This document shows positions 46,963 through 60,239 of a stretch of DNA of 64,000 nucleotides, in pieces. Positions within the stretch are counted from its first letter, which is position 1. Every line of letters starts with the position of its first letter. The stretch lies in contig CM046311.1 of NCBI GenBank assembly GCA_025267735.1, positions 26,139,329-26,203,328 of the forward strand, written 5' to 3'. A program made the translations under genes and the position numbers. Under the pieces are notes generated by a model. It did not search any database. It had not been told where the DNA came from and saw nothing but the letters and a program-made list of their open reading frames with translations. This DNA is from Mactra quadrangularis (lineage: Eukaryota > Mollusca > Bivalvia > Venerida > Mactridae).

Positions 46963-47762
46963 AAGTTTATTAACTTTAATTATAAATAGACATGAACAGT
47001 GGGCGTTTATATACAATCTTTATATACATGTACAATGTGTATAGAATTCTTGTATAAAACATTTACTTTCATTAATGGTAAAACTTAATGAATCAAACAT
47101 TATACTACAATTTATATAGGTGTGGTTACCTGATCTAACTCCATCAATACATCATACATTACCCTAGTTAGTATAAACTGTGGGGAAATTCCCTAACATA
47201 TATGACTCATAATACTATTCTAAACAGCTGTGAAATACTTTCAGCAACAATTACTCATGCAAGGTTCACATTTATATACTTATTTCACAGATGATAAAAA
47301 CTAAGTGTTTATACTGAGTTTATTTCTGTAATGATATATGAACCAATCATTGCCTTTCATTGTCTTATGCATAAGCCAGATTTAAAATTTATGTTTTATA
47401 GTTATAGCTAGGCAAAACTAGCTTGATTACATGTATATGAATTAAGTAATTTTCACAAGCCTGAAACAGTTTTCACTAGCCTCAACTTCTTGATAACTTG
47501 CTAACATTTTAACTTAATTTGTAGTATACATTTTTTTCATAACAAATATACAGTGTTAATTTCTGTAAAAGTGATCTTTAACACCAGTAAAATGTACTAA
47601 CTTTGCTCAGTGTATTATTTAGTGTAAAATTCCTAATTCCTATTTCTTTCATGAATGTTAACTAAGCAGGCATAATAATATTTAATTATTCAAACAAGTT
47701 TCCATATATGTCATTATATAATCCAGTCATTTTGCCAAAACTTCTTAAGCACTAGTTCAATT
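46963..47762. other. AT-rich spacer, nothing recognised
   Basis: No repeat, exon or RNA gene could be supported. Confidence 0.4.
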
Positions 47763-48205
47763 TATAATGTTATAGTATGCATATAAGCAAAATTATCAAC
47801 TGAATACTGTTATAGTATGCATATAAGCAAACTTATCAACTGAATAATGTTACAGTATGCATATAAGCAAAATTATCAACTGAATAATGTTACAGTATGC
47901 ATATAAGCAAAATTATCAACTAAATAATGTTATAGTATGCATATAAGCAAACTTATCAACTGAATGATGTTATAGTATGCATATAAGCAAAATTATCAAC
48001 TGAATAATGTTACAGTATGCATATAAGCAAACTTATCAACTGAATAATGTTACAGTATGCATATAAGCAAACTTATCAACTGAATAATGTTATAGTATGC
48101 ATATAAGCAAACTTATCAACTGACTGAATAATGTTACAGTATGCATATAAGCAAACTTATCAACTGAATAATGTTATAGTATGCATATAAGCAAACTTAT
48201 CAACT
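47763..48205. repeat. 40-bp tandem array, about 11 copies
   Basis: Unit AATGTTATAGTATGCATATA + AGCAAACTTATCAACTGAAT with C/A and T/C variants and one 4-base insertion (TGAC) near 48120. The array sits within a dispersed repeat whose flanks (CACTAGTTCAATTTATAATG, AATGTTCACTAGCCTGAATC) recur without expansion at about 49780-49890 and 51080-51220. Confidence 0.93.
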
Positions 48206-50298
48206 AACCCCAACTACATACCGTAAATAGGGAATGTTCACTAGCCTGAATCTATTTTCATTGAAGTCCTAATGACAGAAATCCCTGGTAATAATTATTT
48301 ACTGAAAATCTTGATTACAAACTTGTTGTAAACTAACAAACCAGGCATCATTTATTGTAACATCATTATTATAGTATAATGTACTGAACATGAGGAATTT
48401 ATTGATCTTCCATATACTGAGGACTTGACAGTAAAAAATAGATAACTCACTTTTTGTCAAGTGACATTTGATGTACAGTGAAAGTTTGAAGGCTAGAACT
48501 TGATGGTTCATGAGAAAAGTTTTACCAACAGGGTGTTTGACCAGTCTGAATTCTACATTCTTTAGTTGACAACTAGTATTTCCCTTCAGAATAAGTTCCA
48601 TATGATCATATAACACAGGGATATAATGGTAAATGCTAGCAAGAAAGAGACATCAGTTGCATAGTGCAATTATAATCCACCGGATCCCAAAATTGATTCT
48701 ATCCAGTTTGACCCAAGACTGTTAACTAAAGTACTTTTACATCATGATCAAGGCGATACAAGGTTAAATAGTTGACCCATCTGGGTAGGTTAAGCTAGCA
48801 GAATTTGAACCTTTCAACATTCACTGTATATAAGAATCAGAGAATTAATACATTGATTAATTTAATAATGTAAAAGCTTGTATTTTCTATATCATATAAA
48901 ATACATGAATGTATCAAATGACTTTGTGGTGTACCAGTAATAAGAAACAACCTTCAATATTAAAGTTGATTAAATTCATCTGTTACTTATATATAACAAT
49001 CAGACTGAAGTCATTGAGAGACATTTCACAGTTCAATGATGAATTAATAATGTATCAACAGACACTACAATGGTGTTGTTATTTATTACAAATAATAGTT
49101 GTGCTTGATATCAGCATGATGTTGAAACAAACCATATTAAATCATATACAAACTATTAACTTTCAGCATTAAAAAATGTGAGTTTTAACAATTATAAATC
49201 TAATGAAAAAAACCCATGTTGGAAACTCTTTACAATGACAGGGGGTACATAAGCCTGAAACCTGGAACTTCAACTTAAGTAATACTTGATTCAAGCCAAT
49301 GAAAACTGAGACCTATCACTGAATGTAATGAAATACCCCCCAGAACGGGTGTTTGTCAAGAAATTGTGTCCTGAGAAAATGAGTGGACACGATTTTTCAT
49401 CAAAGGGTCATTACCTCTGTGAATCAATGGACAGTGACCAAAATGGAACATGCACATGTCTGCCTGATATCTGATATATGTGTGAGGTTTGAATCAAATC
49501 CATATAATAAGTGCTGAGAAATTTAGTGGAAAAGGGAACAAGGAAAAAGCTACAGACCAACCAATCGACTGACAAGCTGACTCCTACATACCCTAAAAAA
49601 TTATTTTTGGGGACATAATTACAAATTTCTAAATAGTTGGACTAGTGGATAATTCTGCCTTTCAATGTATAATATAATAAATATGGCTAGTGATCAAGAA
49701 AATTTAAGGGGATGACTGAAAACAATATAGTTATATACTTAAAACAAAAGATATCACCTAAACTGTCTCAAGCACAAGCCCTATTTATCATTTTATATAA
49801 TACATAGTAATGAGCAAAATTATCAACCAGCCTCACTGTAAGCATTAAGAAATTTTCACTAGCCCAAACCAATTCACTCAACCCCATGAGGCTAGTGCTA
49901 GTGGGTTAAGCTAAAGCAACCACTGGTTAAGTTACAAATTTATAACTAATCAATGAAAACATGAACTAGGACTGTATAATAATATAGATTTAAAAGATTG
50001 TCAAATTTTTATATAGTTTATATAAAGAGAAGTAAAATATATTCCCATGACCTTAAATAAAATAGAGATTATAAATGTACCAGTCTTAAAAGTTTTCTTT
50101 TAAAGCCAAGGATATTTTAATCTATGATATTGTTATTTTATTTCACTGTCATACTAGCATATACATTAACCTTGCTGATTTATATCAATCCTGAGTACAG
50201 AAGTACAATAGTGAGTATTTAAATCTGTGAGGTAAATGTATGTGCCTCATATATACTGTATATTTATAACAAAAAGTAAACAGTAAACTCTGATGATC
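48206..50298. other. Non-coding spacer with dispersed-repeat copy
   Basis: Unexpanded relative of the 40-bp repeat at about 49780-49890 (AGCAAAATTATCAACCAGCC, TTTTCACTAGCCC). Minus-strand frame 48299-48616 lacks support as a gene. Confidence 0.4.
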
Positions 50299-50449
50299 TA
50301 TTATTTGACAACATTAAACATGCACTTCATTAAATTCCATATCGATTTACGGCTTAGTTCGCATACATTCGTCAAGTTTCGTTGCTTTAATGAGTGACAA
50401 TACAATGTATGGATGAAATAGTAACGATTGTATTATATTAAACGGTTTG

Positions 50450-50523
50450 TGGTGCAGAGGTAAACTACAGACTTGTCAATCGAAATACCCAAGGTTCGAT
50501 TCCCGCACAGGTTAATGCTTTTT
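50450..50523 (+). promoter_or_regulatory. tRNA-like sequence, left
   Basis: A box TGGTGCAGAGG (50450-50460), consensus-quality B box GGTTCGATTCC (50493-50503) and TTTTT at 50519-50523. Anticodon stem pairs poorly, so probably not a functional tRNA. Confidence 0.6.
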
Positions 50524-50831
50524 GTAATTTTGCAAACACTAGTAACATAGTAGCAACACTATTGACTTACTTTTTACTTTTACTAATTAAATTAATTACT
50601 AATTATATATATGATAAATTATTTATCATTTAACAAAATTTGTTGTCTCTTTATTTTCATACTTTTTTTCTTTATTCATATTTTGATTATAATTTTGTGA
50701 AATGATTAAAAACTGAAGGACTTTTCATAAATGTGTTTAATACACTTTTGCTCAGTTTTTTTTTCACAGAATCCGTGCGCTGTCGTGTTAACAAGTATTT
50801 GTAAAGCATGTACCGAGTATGTTTAAATTGC

Positions 50832-50905
50832 AAAAAATAAAGTTTTACGTGGGATCGAACCCGTAGCCTCCTGATTGTGAGGTGGTACGTTTTACCACTA
50901 CACCA
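50832..50905 (-). promoter_or_regulatory. tRNA-like sequence, right
   Basis: On the minus strand: A box TGGTGTAGTGG (50905-50895), B box GGTTCGATCCC (50861-50851), then TTTTTT (50837-50832). A CCTC/GAGG anticodon stem and partial T stem are visible, closer to a real tRNA than the left one. Confidence 0.6.
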
Positions 50906-51036
50906 AGTCCTTAGATGTTTCTTTGTGTCCTATTACTATATTAAACCTTAAAGTAATATATTATTGAATTTACGGTGATTTCATACGGAAATTCACGACT
51001 ATGCATACGGTGCATGTTTAATGTTGCCAAATAATA

Positions 51037-52189
51037 ACAATACATCAGTCATAGCCTTAAATTTTCTTGAGTACAATTGTACTAGTCCAATTTCTTATGT
51101 TACATATAGGGCAAAATTATCAACTAACCTGAATTAAAATGAAATAAGTAATGTTCACCAGTGAGCTTGGTTCAATTTTCACTCAAGTCTGATGGTAAAT
51201 AGTGTTCCTGGTAAATGTACAGAATTAATTCTTGACTTTCTTGTAGGGGATTATGGCTAACAGTTCACTGTTGTTATCTAAAATGCATGCATGAAACTTT
51301 AAAAGCGAAAATGTTATTTTCTACAGGTGATGCAGTGTATGTTGTAGTACTTGTACCATGGATTGATTAGAAACATGATAAACACCAAGGGTTTCTGAAT
51401 AAAGTGAAGGATAACACCTGATCATGTTAAACATGTAACAAACATCAACAGATAACAACTTATAATATTGTTTTACCTGTATGTTCTAACAAAAATGAAA
51501 TTTCAAGGTAATTTCAATACCATAATTCCTCATAAAATTTTATTTTAACATTCATATATAAACTGTTATATGATATAGATAAAACTTTCATTCTATAGAA
51601 AATCCTCAGAAATCTTTTTGCAACTGTCAGATCCAAGGCAGAAATCCTTTATGTTCTTGTTTTTGTTAGTGGCTTCCTTTTTTATAATAAAAGTTTAAAC
51701 AAGAAATGTCTTTAAAAAAGACAAACGGCGTCGATTTAAAAACAAGAGGGCCCAAAGGGCCCTGGGTGCTCACCTAAGGAAAAGGTCAAAGGTCACAGAA
51801 GAGCCATTTACATAGGACCACTAATGTTAAAACCTATTTTTTGACGTGGTGATGGATTGCCAGATTCCGTTAGTATTTGCTCATACAAGTTGTGACCACG
51901 CATCATCATTCATCAACAACATTTGCAGACCAGTTTCGTAGACTTGGCACATGATTGCCTACCGTAAACAATATGACAGCCAATGCAATTGCCGTACACT
52001 GATAACCACAGGGAATTGTCAAGTTACCTCCCTTTGATTTTTCCAACATACCTTTAATATACTTATATACTTATTTTGTGGCTCATAAAAATACTGATAC
52101 CCTATAGTAGCACTTTAACCGCACGATTAAATTGATTAAACATAACTCTTCGAGCTATGAATATTAAATGTTTCATAGGGCAGATCATT
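51037..52189. other. Non-coding spacer
   Basis: Holds an unexpanded copy of the 40-bp-array parent repeat (51080-51220) and the ACAAGAGGGCCCAAAGGGCC motif at 51741-51780 followed by GGTCAAAGGTCAC. No exon supported. Confidence 0.4.
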
Positions 52190-52452
52190 AAAACACTCGC
52201 CAACAAAAAACAATTATTTTTGACAAATAATTTTTAGATATTCAAAATATGAATTTCAAGACCTTTCTAGTGATATAAAATGCAAAATTGTTTGATGAAA
52301 AATGACTTAGTAATTGCAATTTTAAAATTCCTGTGTTTTCATTGTATTTACTCGCTATCATTTCTTGCCAACCAGCGAACGGTTACCTGTAGTATTTATC
52401 AGCTCCTTGTTACTATTTATAGACATCATAACAATAACAATGAACTGGTGTA
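52190..52452 (-). mobile_element. Partial copy of the 1658-2211 TIR element
   Basis: Reverse-complement match to 1658-1925: shares AAAACACTCGCCAACAAAAA, TAGTGATATAAAATGC, ATTTACTCGCTATCATTTCT, GACATCATAACAATAACAAT and the end TGAACTGGT. The other half of the element is missing or replaced left of 52190. Confidence 0.75.
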
Positions 52453-52724
52453 TATGTGGAGCTGTGACTCTCAAAGTGTAAACCCCGGAAACTGGACGTA
52501 GTGAGGCTAATTTAATAATTATTGGGTTATATGTCAGACTTTTTACTAGAAACCGGTTCACATCTGGAGACGTAATTCATTTTACCCATAAAATATTGTG
52601 TTTGACACGTAACTTTTTATTGTTACAAAATAAAAAAACACTTTGGAAAGCAATAGAAGTCTACCCAAAAAAAATTATCTACGAACGAAGCAAAATTTCG
52701 TAAAACACTGCATTACAATATTGT

Positions 52725-52960
52725 GGCCTTTATTTTTTCGCGCGTGTCAGGGCCATCCAATCGAAGAGGGGGTTTTCTCTGTTTCCCCCGTACGTCATTC
52801 TCAGTGCTTATAAAATCATCCAATAGAACGGCGGATTTCCGAAATCCCCAGACAGACGTCATTATACAGAAATGTAGGTCAAAATCCAGCTTAGACAGCT
52901 ACGCCGAAAAATCTGAAACATCTCCCTCTTAGCTATTGGTTGTGTGGAAGTTGTGTTTAT
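52725..52960. promoter_or_regulatory. CpG- and CCAAT-rich promoter-like segment
   Basis: Within AT-rich DNA this stretch is GC-rich, with several CCAAT or ATTGG boxes (near 52757, 52820 and 52933), TATAAAA at 52808, two ACGTCA sites (52792 and 52854) and GCGCG. Open frames through it have no recognised product. It could be a promoter of the minus-strand gene, of another gene, or of a repeat; direction cannot be decided. Confidence 0.35.
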
Positions 52961-53065
52961 TTTGATTGTTGTTACTGATATGTTTTCACACTTTTTTCTA
53001 TTCATTAGAATCATAGACAACATGTACAATGAACAAAAAGTGAAAGTTTTTTTTAGCTTTTTCAC

Positions 53066-53635
53066 TTATTGAGTGAGACATAGCACAAAACAAAGACATT
53101 TTCCAACATTTACAATTCATGATGTATCAAAAACCTTTGGAGTCAATTTCTAAATAAGTCAGTTTAAAATAGACTATAGATGCTTGAAGGTAAATATTAT
53201 ACCAAATAACTAACAAGTACATGATGGTAAATACATGTCATTAAGTCGTTTTAGGGGGGGGGGGCATTCTAAGGTTTTTTCAGTTTCTTTTTCAAATTAG
53301 GAGTTCACCCTTCAAATTATCTTTCTTCAGTCAATGCAACTGCAATAAAAATTCCTCCGCAGGTACTAAATAAAGTAATATCACATATCACAAAAGTTAG
53401 TGATGGGCAATTAGATTGAAATCACAAGTTTATAACAAGTCATGTATGATGAGAGAAAGAAGATCAAAGACAGACAACCTACTCATTTTTATATAGAAAT
53501 AGACTATAACATTCCGAGACAAAACTGACTCCATAAATGTACAGTTCATAATAATTATCAATAAATATAAGTCACAACTCAAGTCATTAACATAATCAGT
53601 AAACATCAAAGAGTGTAACTATGGTCCTTTCAATA

Positions 53636-53674
<39 letters not shown>

Positions 53675-53885
53675 CAAGTATATAACATCTATAGTGTCCA
53701 GTGGTCACCTGAGGGCAAGTAGGAAAATAATGTACATGTATTATGAATTATTAGAGCTTGTACATACTTCTAATGTATACTTATGATCAAAGGTTACCTC
53801 CCTTTAAGTGAGGAATATTCTAGAACTTTAAAAAGGAGAAGAAGCAAAAAGGTGCAGGGCCAACAGTGATATTAAAGCCAGGAAG

Positions 53886-53944
<59 letters not shown>

Positions 53945-55009
53945 TGTATATTAGTCATCAATAGTTGGTCCCTTTAATGAATTTTAAATGAAATGTCAAA
54001 ACTATTTCTGTCTATCAGAGTATTTAATCACATGATCACATGAAAAATGTTGTTTTTTATTAAATTCTTGCAGCAGCCAATAACAAATATTCTAATAGTG
54101 CATAAAAGTTCCATTACATTTTTATGTCCAAAAATGCCCATTATAACTTATTAATTTTAATTGTTTTATTCTGAATCCTTTCCACATATTATTTTTGAAA
54201 ATTCATGCCATATTTGATAATTTTTATTTGATAAGAAAATAGTCCTTATTACATTAAAACCACTCAGCTAGTAAGATCCTTATAGTGATACTACTGTATT
54301 TAGTGAATGTTGTAGATTGCAAACATTTAGAACAATGTGATACCAATACTTACCTAGTATATAGATTACACTCTAATATTGACTTATATTTGTATATTTA
54401 AACCTCATTAAATCTTAATTAGATATAATCATCTATGTGACATTAATGTGTCTAATTTATCTACACTGAACAGAGATTTATCAGTGGAGACTATCTCAAG
54501 ATAAACTCCAGTATTTAGGCCTAAGGTTATGAAACTAGAAGATGATCTATATGCACATTTTTACATTTTGTCACTTGACATTTTAGGGGGGTGTCTCTTG
54601 AGATTATTTACTTTAATAACATAAAGTGATGACAGTCTTTACTTTCACCCACTAGCCTGAAGACTGGGGCTAGTGAAAATATCTAAATTCATATAATTAG
54701 TCCAGTTGATGATTTTGTCTATTACTATATTACATAACCACTTTGGGTGAATTATAGCCCAGGAGAAAATATGTATTAGCAAATAAGACATAATGTAAAC
54801 TAAATAAAGGAAAATATTAAAACTGCAAAGTAAAGTTATCATGGTAATTAAATGTTGGTTTGCAGGTCATTTGCCTCTAATAGAGTGCCCAAATAACTTT
54901 CTTCAGATTCCCACATAAAACAAAATAAAATCAAACTTTCCAAAAACATTGTCCAAGAATGATCACATCCTATCAGATTTGAATGATCAGAGGCTATACA
55001 AATTGTAGC
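53066..55009. other. Non-coding spacer with (AT)n tracts
   Basis: (AT)n microsatellites at 53638-53672 and 53890-53940; a minus-strand fragment of the 47763-array parent repeat near 54650-54720 (CACTAGCCTGAAGAC). Nothing coding supported. Confidence 0.5.
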
Positions 55010-55202
55010 TACAGCGTTAAACCGCTACATTGTTAAACCGCTACATTGTTAAACCACTACAGTGTTAAACTGCTAGTGTTCTACAGTGTTAAACCGCTAC
55101 ATTGTTAAACCGTTACACCGCTACAGTGTTAAACTGCTACAGTGTTAAACCGCTAGTCTACAGTGTTAAACCGCTACAGTGTTAAACCGCTACAGCCTTA
55201 AA
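55010..55202. repeat. 16-bp tandem array
   Basis: About 11 copies of CTACAGTGTTAAACCG with TT/GT and C/T variants and a few short insertions (for example TAGTGTTCTACAG). Confidence 0.9.
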
Positions 55203-55631
55203 CCCAACCAAAAAAACAAGATTCAGGATTTCTTAGGTTGTATCCTGTGAAACAGCTTAGTTTGAAATATAACACAAACATGACATCTTTGCAATTTTGA
55301 TATTAACATTCAAAACAGACATTCATCAGACAGGCTTTCTGTCTTCACAAGCCTGGCTGACTGATAGATTTAGATTTGTCTCAAGTTATCCTAAACGACC
55401 AATACAACTTGTATTATTTGTTTCTATATAAAAGTTAACACCTGTGTCTGATGATAAAAGCCAACAGTAAAACAGATCATATAACTTTGTAATAATCTTC
55501 ATGACATAGGTCAAATGACCATGAATATGACAAGAGACTCAATGACTCGGTGCAAAACTATTCTACATTCTTTCCAATTTACATTTAGTTAGACTAGCAT
55601 TCTGCTGGATCCTTGATTTACATTATATATA
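55203..55631. other. Spacer, nothing recognised
   Basis: AT-rich; no supported features. Confidence 0.4.
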
Positions 55632-55902
55632 CAGTCCTAAAAAAGTCCATGGACAAAATCCTGCTAAAAGAAAAAACTGATTCTCATTTACACATGAAAA
55701 AAGAACAAAAGGCCATCTGAACAAATTTTAATATCAATGTTAAACATAATATTTAAACTATGTAACAGAAATCACGCATACCACACATTTTTTCTGTAGT
55801 CTGGTAGTTAAAGCTCATTCATTGAAAAAGTTTGAAATGCTGGAATGCATGATCATTTTTTTTCAAAATTTCATTTGTCCATGAGCTTTTGGGGGAACAC
55901 TG
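55632..55902. mobile_element. MITE with CAGTGCCCT-type ends, second full copy
   Basis: Starts CAGTCCTAAAAAAGTCCATG and ends with the inverted complement of CAGTGTTCCCCCAAAAGCTC, with TA on both sides (55630-55631, 55903-55904). Same family as 12228-12460. Confidence 0.75.
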
Positions 55903-58554
55903 TATATATAGACTCAATACCTTTTAGATATTTAATGTATTTTCTTTTTAATTGATCACAATAAACAACTGGCTTTCATCTCACTGTCAACTACTTTTAA
56001 GATCAAACAGTTAATATCTCTTCTTTTACCACCTGAATAATTTCAATTAAATCTCCATACATTATATTGATCATAAAAATTAAAACAACTTATAACAAGC
56101 ATAAACAATTATCTTATCTTTCTAATTAATTCAAAATGTCACTTTAAAATACATGACAATTAAATAAATATCATTTCCCGACATATTGTATTTAACTAAT
56201 TTAAAACATTGTCAACAATAATACAAATCAGTACATATACCTTTATATATAAACTATGAATGTCCAAAAACAAAAACACTAAATATATCCTGCAGGCAAA
56301 TTTTTCACAACAGAAAAAAAACACAAATTTTATAATTGTCTAATCTTACATGTACGTCTTAGGATGTAAAATCAATTTCTAAGTTTTAAGAACAGACAGG
56401 TATAACAGCAAGAAAGTGAATGACGATTCATCAACAAATTGACAGATTAGATTTTCCAACATTTAAACATGTACACGTAAGGTGAACATTTTACATACAA
56501 ATAAATGACTGTCCAATTGACCATCAATCAAGCATCCCATGTATAGACTGACAGCCACATATTAATAATCACTATTTCAATATAAGGCCAAATAAATAAA
56601 CAATGAAAAATTGTCATTTTACATTAGAAAAGAAATTTAATAAAAGTTTTGTAAACTACAATTGAAAACAAAAGTAATTAAATAAAGTAGCCAAGTGAAT
56701 AAAACAGCGACTTCATGTACTAGCATAACCAATAGGTTTATAGTAAGTGACTAAAATTGAAAATCCATCAGTCACATTTATTCATATAAATCAGACTCAA
56801 TAACAGTTTTTAACACAGATATGCTTGCATCCAGTTCATCAGATCTATAAGCTTAAATGAGTATTATAATTATTGGATCGAACAATTAAACTAAGTCTTA
56901 CGCATCATTGTGTTTTAAAGTCAAAACATCAATAAAAAGAAGAATGTATTAAATGCTTACATATGTCACATAAGTAACGTCCATACATTCATAAATGACA
57001 AATTATTTTATGTTTCTTTATGTTTTACAAATCTTTTGTCAAAGTGGACTGTAAGTATCATATGACCAGTATCTGAACTGCTCAATCAATAGTATATCTA
57101 ACTATGAAACCAGGGTCCAGAGTTAAATTCCTGACATACATTTGTGGAGCTTGGTGATGAAATATTATCTACAACCATTCTATTACCTACCACTGTATCA
57201 AGTAGAACAGATGTCAGCCACAGACAAGGGTATAAGCTCAGCATATACAAACATCCGGAGTATTATGAAAACTCTTTGACTCCTAGACATTTAATCCCAA
57301 ATGAAGTTTTCTACAAGTATTTATTAATGATTTTATTCAAGTCATGGGCTAGAGTTACAGAGCTGAAAACCTAGCCTCAGAGTCAAGGGTTTAAAATTGA
57401 CATGGCTTGGAATGATTAAAAGTAGAAAAAAATCTATCTGATAAAACTTCCAAAACTGCAGCCTAGCCAGGTAACGTTGTCTAGGAATACATAACTATTG
57501 TAACTCTAGAATGTGAGGTTAAGGTTATAGTTCCATAGCTCTAGCCACTGCTGTCATTTTATGAAGACATAAATCACTGTATTTTGTTCAAGAAAAGATA
57601 ATGCATGTCAGAAAAATTATGTGTTGTCGATGGAAACCAAGCAACAGCTAATTTCCTAAAATCAATAGAATCTGAAACATGTCATTCCAACATTCCAGCA
57701 CATGCATGTAAGAATGTCAGACCATCCGTCCCCAGTCACATTCGTCCTTGGACGATCTGTTCTTGGACGATCCGTCCCCAAATTGGGGACAGATCATCTA
57801 AACAAAGTTTGGACGCTTCGTCCCCATATGTGTGTAGCCCAATGAATATTTATAATAAATAATACAACTTGGTATTATATAAGTTAATTTTGTGTTTAAT
57901 CTTTTAATTATTACATTCATATATATACATATTTTGTTAGAGAAAATACCAGTAATATCTTAATATTTACCGCTCAAAGTAGAACAAAATAACTTAAATA
58001 AATATGAGCAACTGGAATGAACTGAAAGAATACAATCTACAATATGTTTTTTCTATATATTGTATCAAATGATTCGAAGAAATGCATATCCATGGCTGAT
58101 AAGAAAAAGATGTTACTCATTTTTTTCTAAAATGACTTTGCTATGTATAATATATTAAATTGTTAAAGTTGGCTACATCCTTGAAACGTGTAACGTACCT
58201 TATTTTTTCATCTATGATCACATTTGAGAAATTATGCAATGTGTTAATACTTACATCAAACATAGGGTTTCATAATCGGAAAAAATTATAATTGATCATC
58301 GGAAATAATCGGAAAACCCTTTTCGACCAATCATCGATTATATAATCAAAACATTTACTCAGGTTTTTTATTCAGGATTAATAAGGTTATATATTATGAC
58401 ATTAAGTTGCAATGGTTTAAGTGACTTTGTTTCATGCCATAGAATATTAAATCATACATAATCAACCTATAATTAGTGGTTTGGAGGTAGTTTATGTTTA
58501 ATAATAAATTGATTTTCTGACATTTTTCATATCAATGTAGTATAGAAAAGGAGC
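55903..58554. other. Non-coding spacer
   Basis: A short cluster of palindromic GGGGAC/GTCCCC and GGACGATC motifs lies at 57715-57830, and ATCGGAAAA/GATTAT motifs at 58270-58340 resemble hAT subterminal sequence. The open frames at 57144 and 57605 have no recognised product. Confidence 0.4.
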
Positions 58555-58782
58555 TACCGTATTGTTCCAAAAAAACGCCCCTGGGGGCGTTACATTTTTC
58601 GAAGAAGGGGCATTTAATAGGGGTGAAAAATCGGCAATTTTTCTTTCTTTCATTTATGCTATTTCCAGTCAGTTTTTGCTTAATAATGAGTCCAACTTGA
58701 GTCAAAAACAATTTCATGCATATAAACAAATAAAGATGGTTATAAGTACGATAGGGCTTCATAATTGAGTAAACACGGTAGT
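58555..58782. mobile_element. Possible MITE
   Basis: Imperfect ends CTACCGTATTGTTCC and, inverted, CTACCGTGTTTACTC enclose about 230 bases including AAAAAACGCCCCTGGGGGCG. Short, diverged ends; no clear target duplication. Confidence 0.4.
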
Positions 58783-60239
58783 GCATACGTGACTATCTTA
58801 ATGTATCTCGCTGATGTCATTGTGGTGTGATGTCATATACCTTGTCGATTGACAGTAAATTCTGGACGTTTAAACATGTGCTAAGTCTGTTACTGTGTAG
58901 CAAAATGTTGAAGAACCTAACACACAGGAAATTCACAGCTGGATTAAAGTTGTCATTAGATTCAATTAAAGCGTGTTATAAATTTTGTATAGATTTACTT
59001 ACAATACTTAACGTAATAAAGTGTGCACAACTTTAGTAAAGATTAAACAAGTTTAGTGTTAACTGTTACTTAGTGTTATTTTTAATGCCCTTAATAATTA
59101 AGGAGATTGTTTCAAGGTATGTCGGTTTTCTTTGATCTTTGTGCTACTTCTAAATTGTATACTGTATAGAAGTATAATTATTTCAAATTCTAACCTTAGA
59201 CAGTCAATTAATCCATTTAAAATCCTTCATTGACGAGTACTTTCAGTTTGTCACAATAACCGTGCTATAATAGCCAAGGCAATCCGAATTTAAATAGGGT
59301 CACGTCATTTGTAAGAATTGATTTTGAACGAAATAAATTAGGTATACTAATGACTGTTGGCAGTAAGAACGACTACTCTGGAGAAAATTTTTTCGTTTAA
59401 GCGAAGCGACACTTTATTTACCGACACAAATTCAGTTCAAAATGGGGGTGAGCGGCGACAACCCTGGATAGCAGGAAAGTTATTAAGTGTTTTCATAAGC
59501 GAAAAAACTGATTATTATCTTTTCCACTTTTGCTTTATGGAAAGAATAAAAGTAAACTTTTATAGATCTATCGATTGGTGCTTATTTGACCCACATTTCA
59601 TTTACTTTTAGAAAAAAATATTTTGCTATGCGTTTTTGAAGCAATCCGTTAAGACCCTACATAACAGAAGAACGTCCGTATGATAAAATAGTTATGTAGG
59701 GTCTTATATTTAGGACTAGTCCCTCCTCACAAAAATATAGCAATATTTAATGAATTCCATTCCATATAAAACTTGTTGTCAACAGTGACAAATCGTTCTT
59801 TTTTTAAGTTAAAGAAGTAAAATAATCATTTTATTAAACAAATGTGTTTACTTACCAAAATATCAGTTATTGAAAAGATTATTATAAAATTTTAAGCTTA
59901 TTTACGCCCTCGGACAATTGTCAAAATTCGTTGCGTATTTTACACACAGCGTGATGAATATTTTAGGCATAACACCACTAAAAATGTAAGGCATAGAACC
60001 ATTAGTCCAAATACTACTACAGAGTTATCGTTCGTATTCTTTATATAATGTGTATACATTTTGTTATGTGTTGTTTCTCTCATACATTTTACCTTTGTGC
60101 CGGTCTAAGGATGTATTCGATTAATTATGACGTATTTATAGTACATACGATTCTGAATATTCTGAGTATTTTATGTACCTGTATTTATTAACTCACGAAC
60201 GCACGGTGCCAGTGATTCTATAAGCGCAAACAAATGATA
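58783..60239. other. Spacer with one perfect hairpin
   Basis: A 16-base perfect stem TAAGACCCTACATAAC (59650-59665 with 59691-59706) and 25-base loop. A GC-richer patch at 59360-59470 contains AAAATGGGGGTGAGCGG, which could be a first exon with a GGG/GTGAGC donor, but there is no further support. Confidence 0.4.

Larger units (their letters stand above)
50301..51034. mobile_element. Non-autonomous TIR element with paired tRNA-like ends, 734 bp
   Basis: TA (50299-50300, 51035-51036) flanks 25-base inverted ends, TTATTTGACAACATTAAACA plus TGCAC, with one mismatch. Inside, two tRNA-like sequences point toward each other (50450-50523 plus strand; 50905-50832 minus strand). The middle is AT-rich and non-coding and contains TTGTTGTCTCTTTATTTTCA, similar to the minus-strand sequence CATTGTCTCTTTTCATATTA at about 11665-11690 of the 9680-11994 transposon. 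This suggests kinship although the TIRs differ. Confidence 0.82.

Noticed and set aside
46562..46989. Divergent open frames from a common point
   Set aside because: By-product of a 33-bp tandem repeat on both strands.
48299..48616. Minus-strand 105-codon frame
   Set aside because: AT-rich, hydrophobic and without recognisable motifs or splice support; typical of chance frames in this composition.
50450..50905. Two functional tRNA genes
   Set aside because: Stems pair imperfectly and both lie inside a TIR element; called tRNA-like promoters instead.
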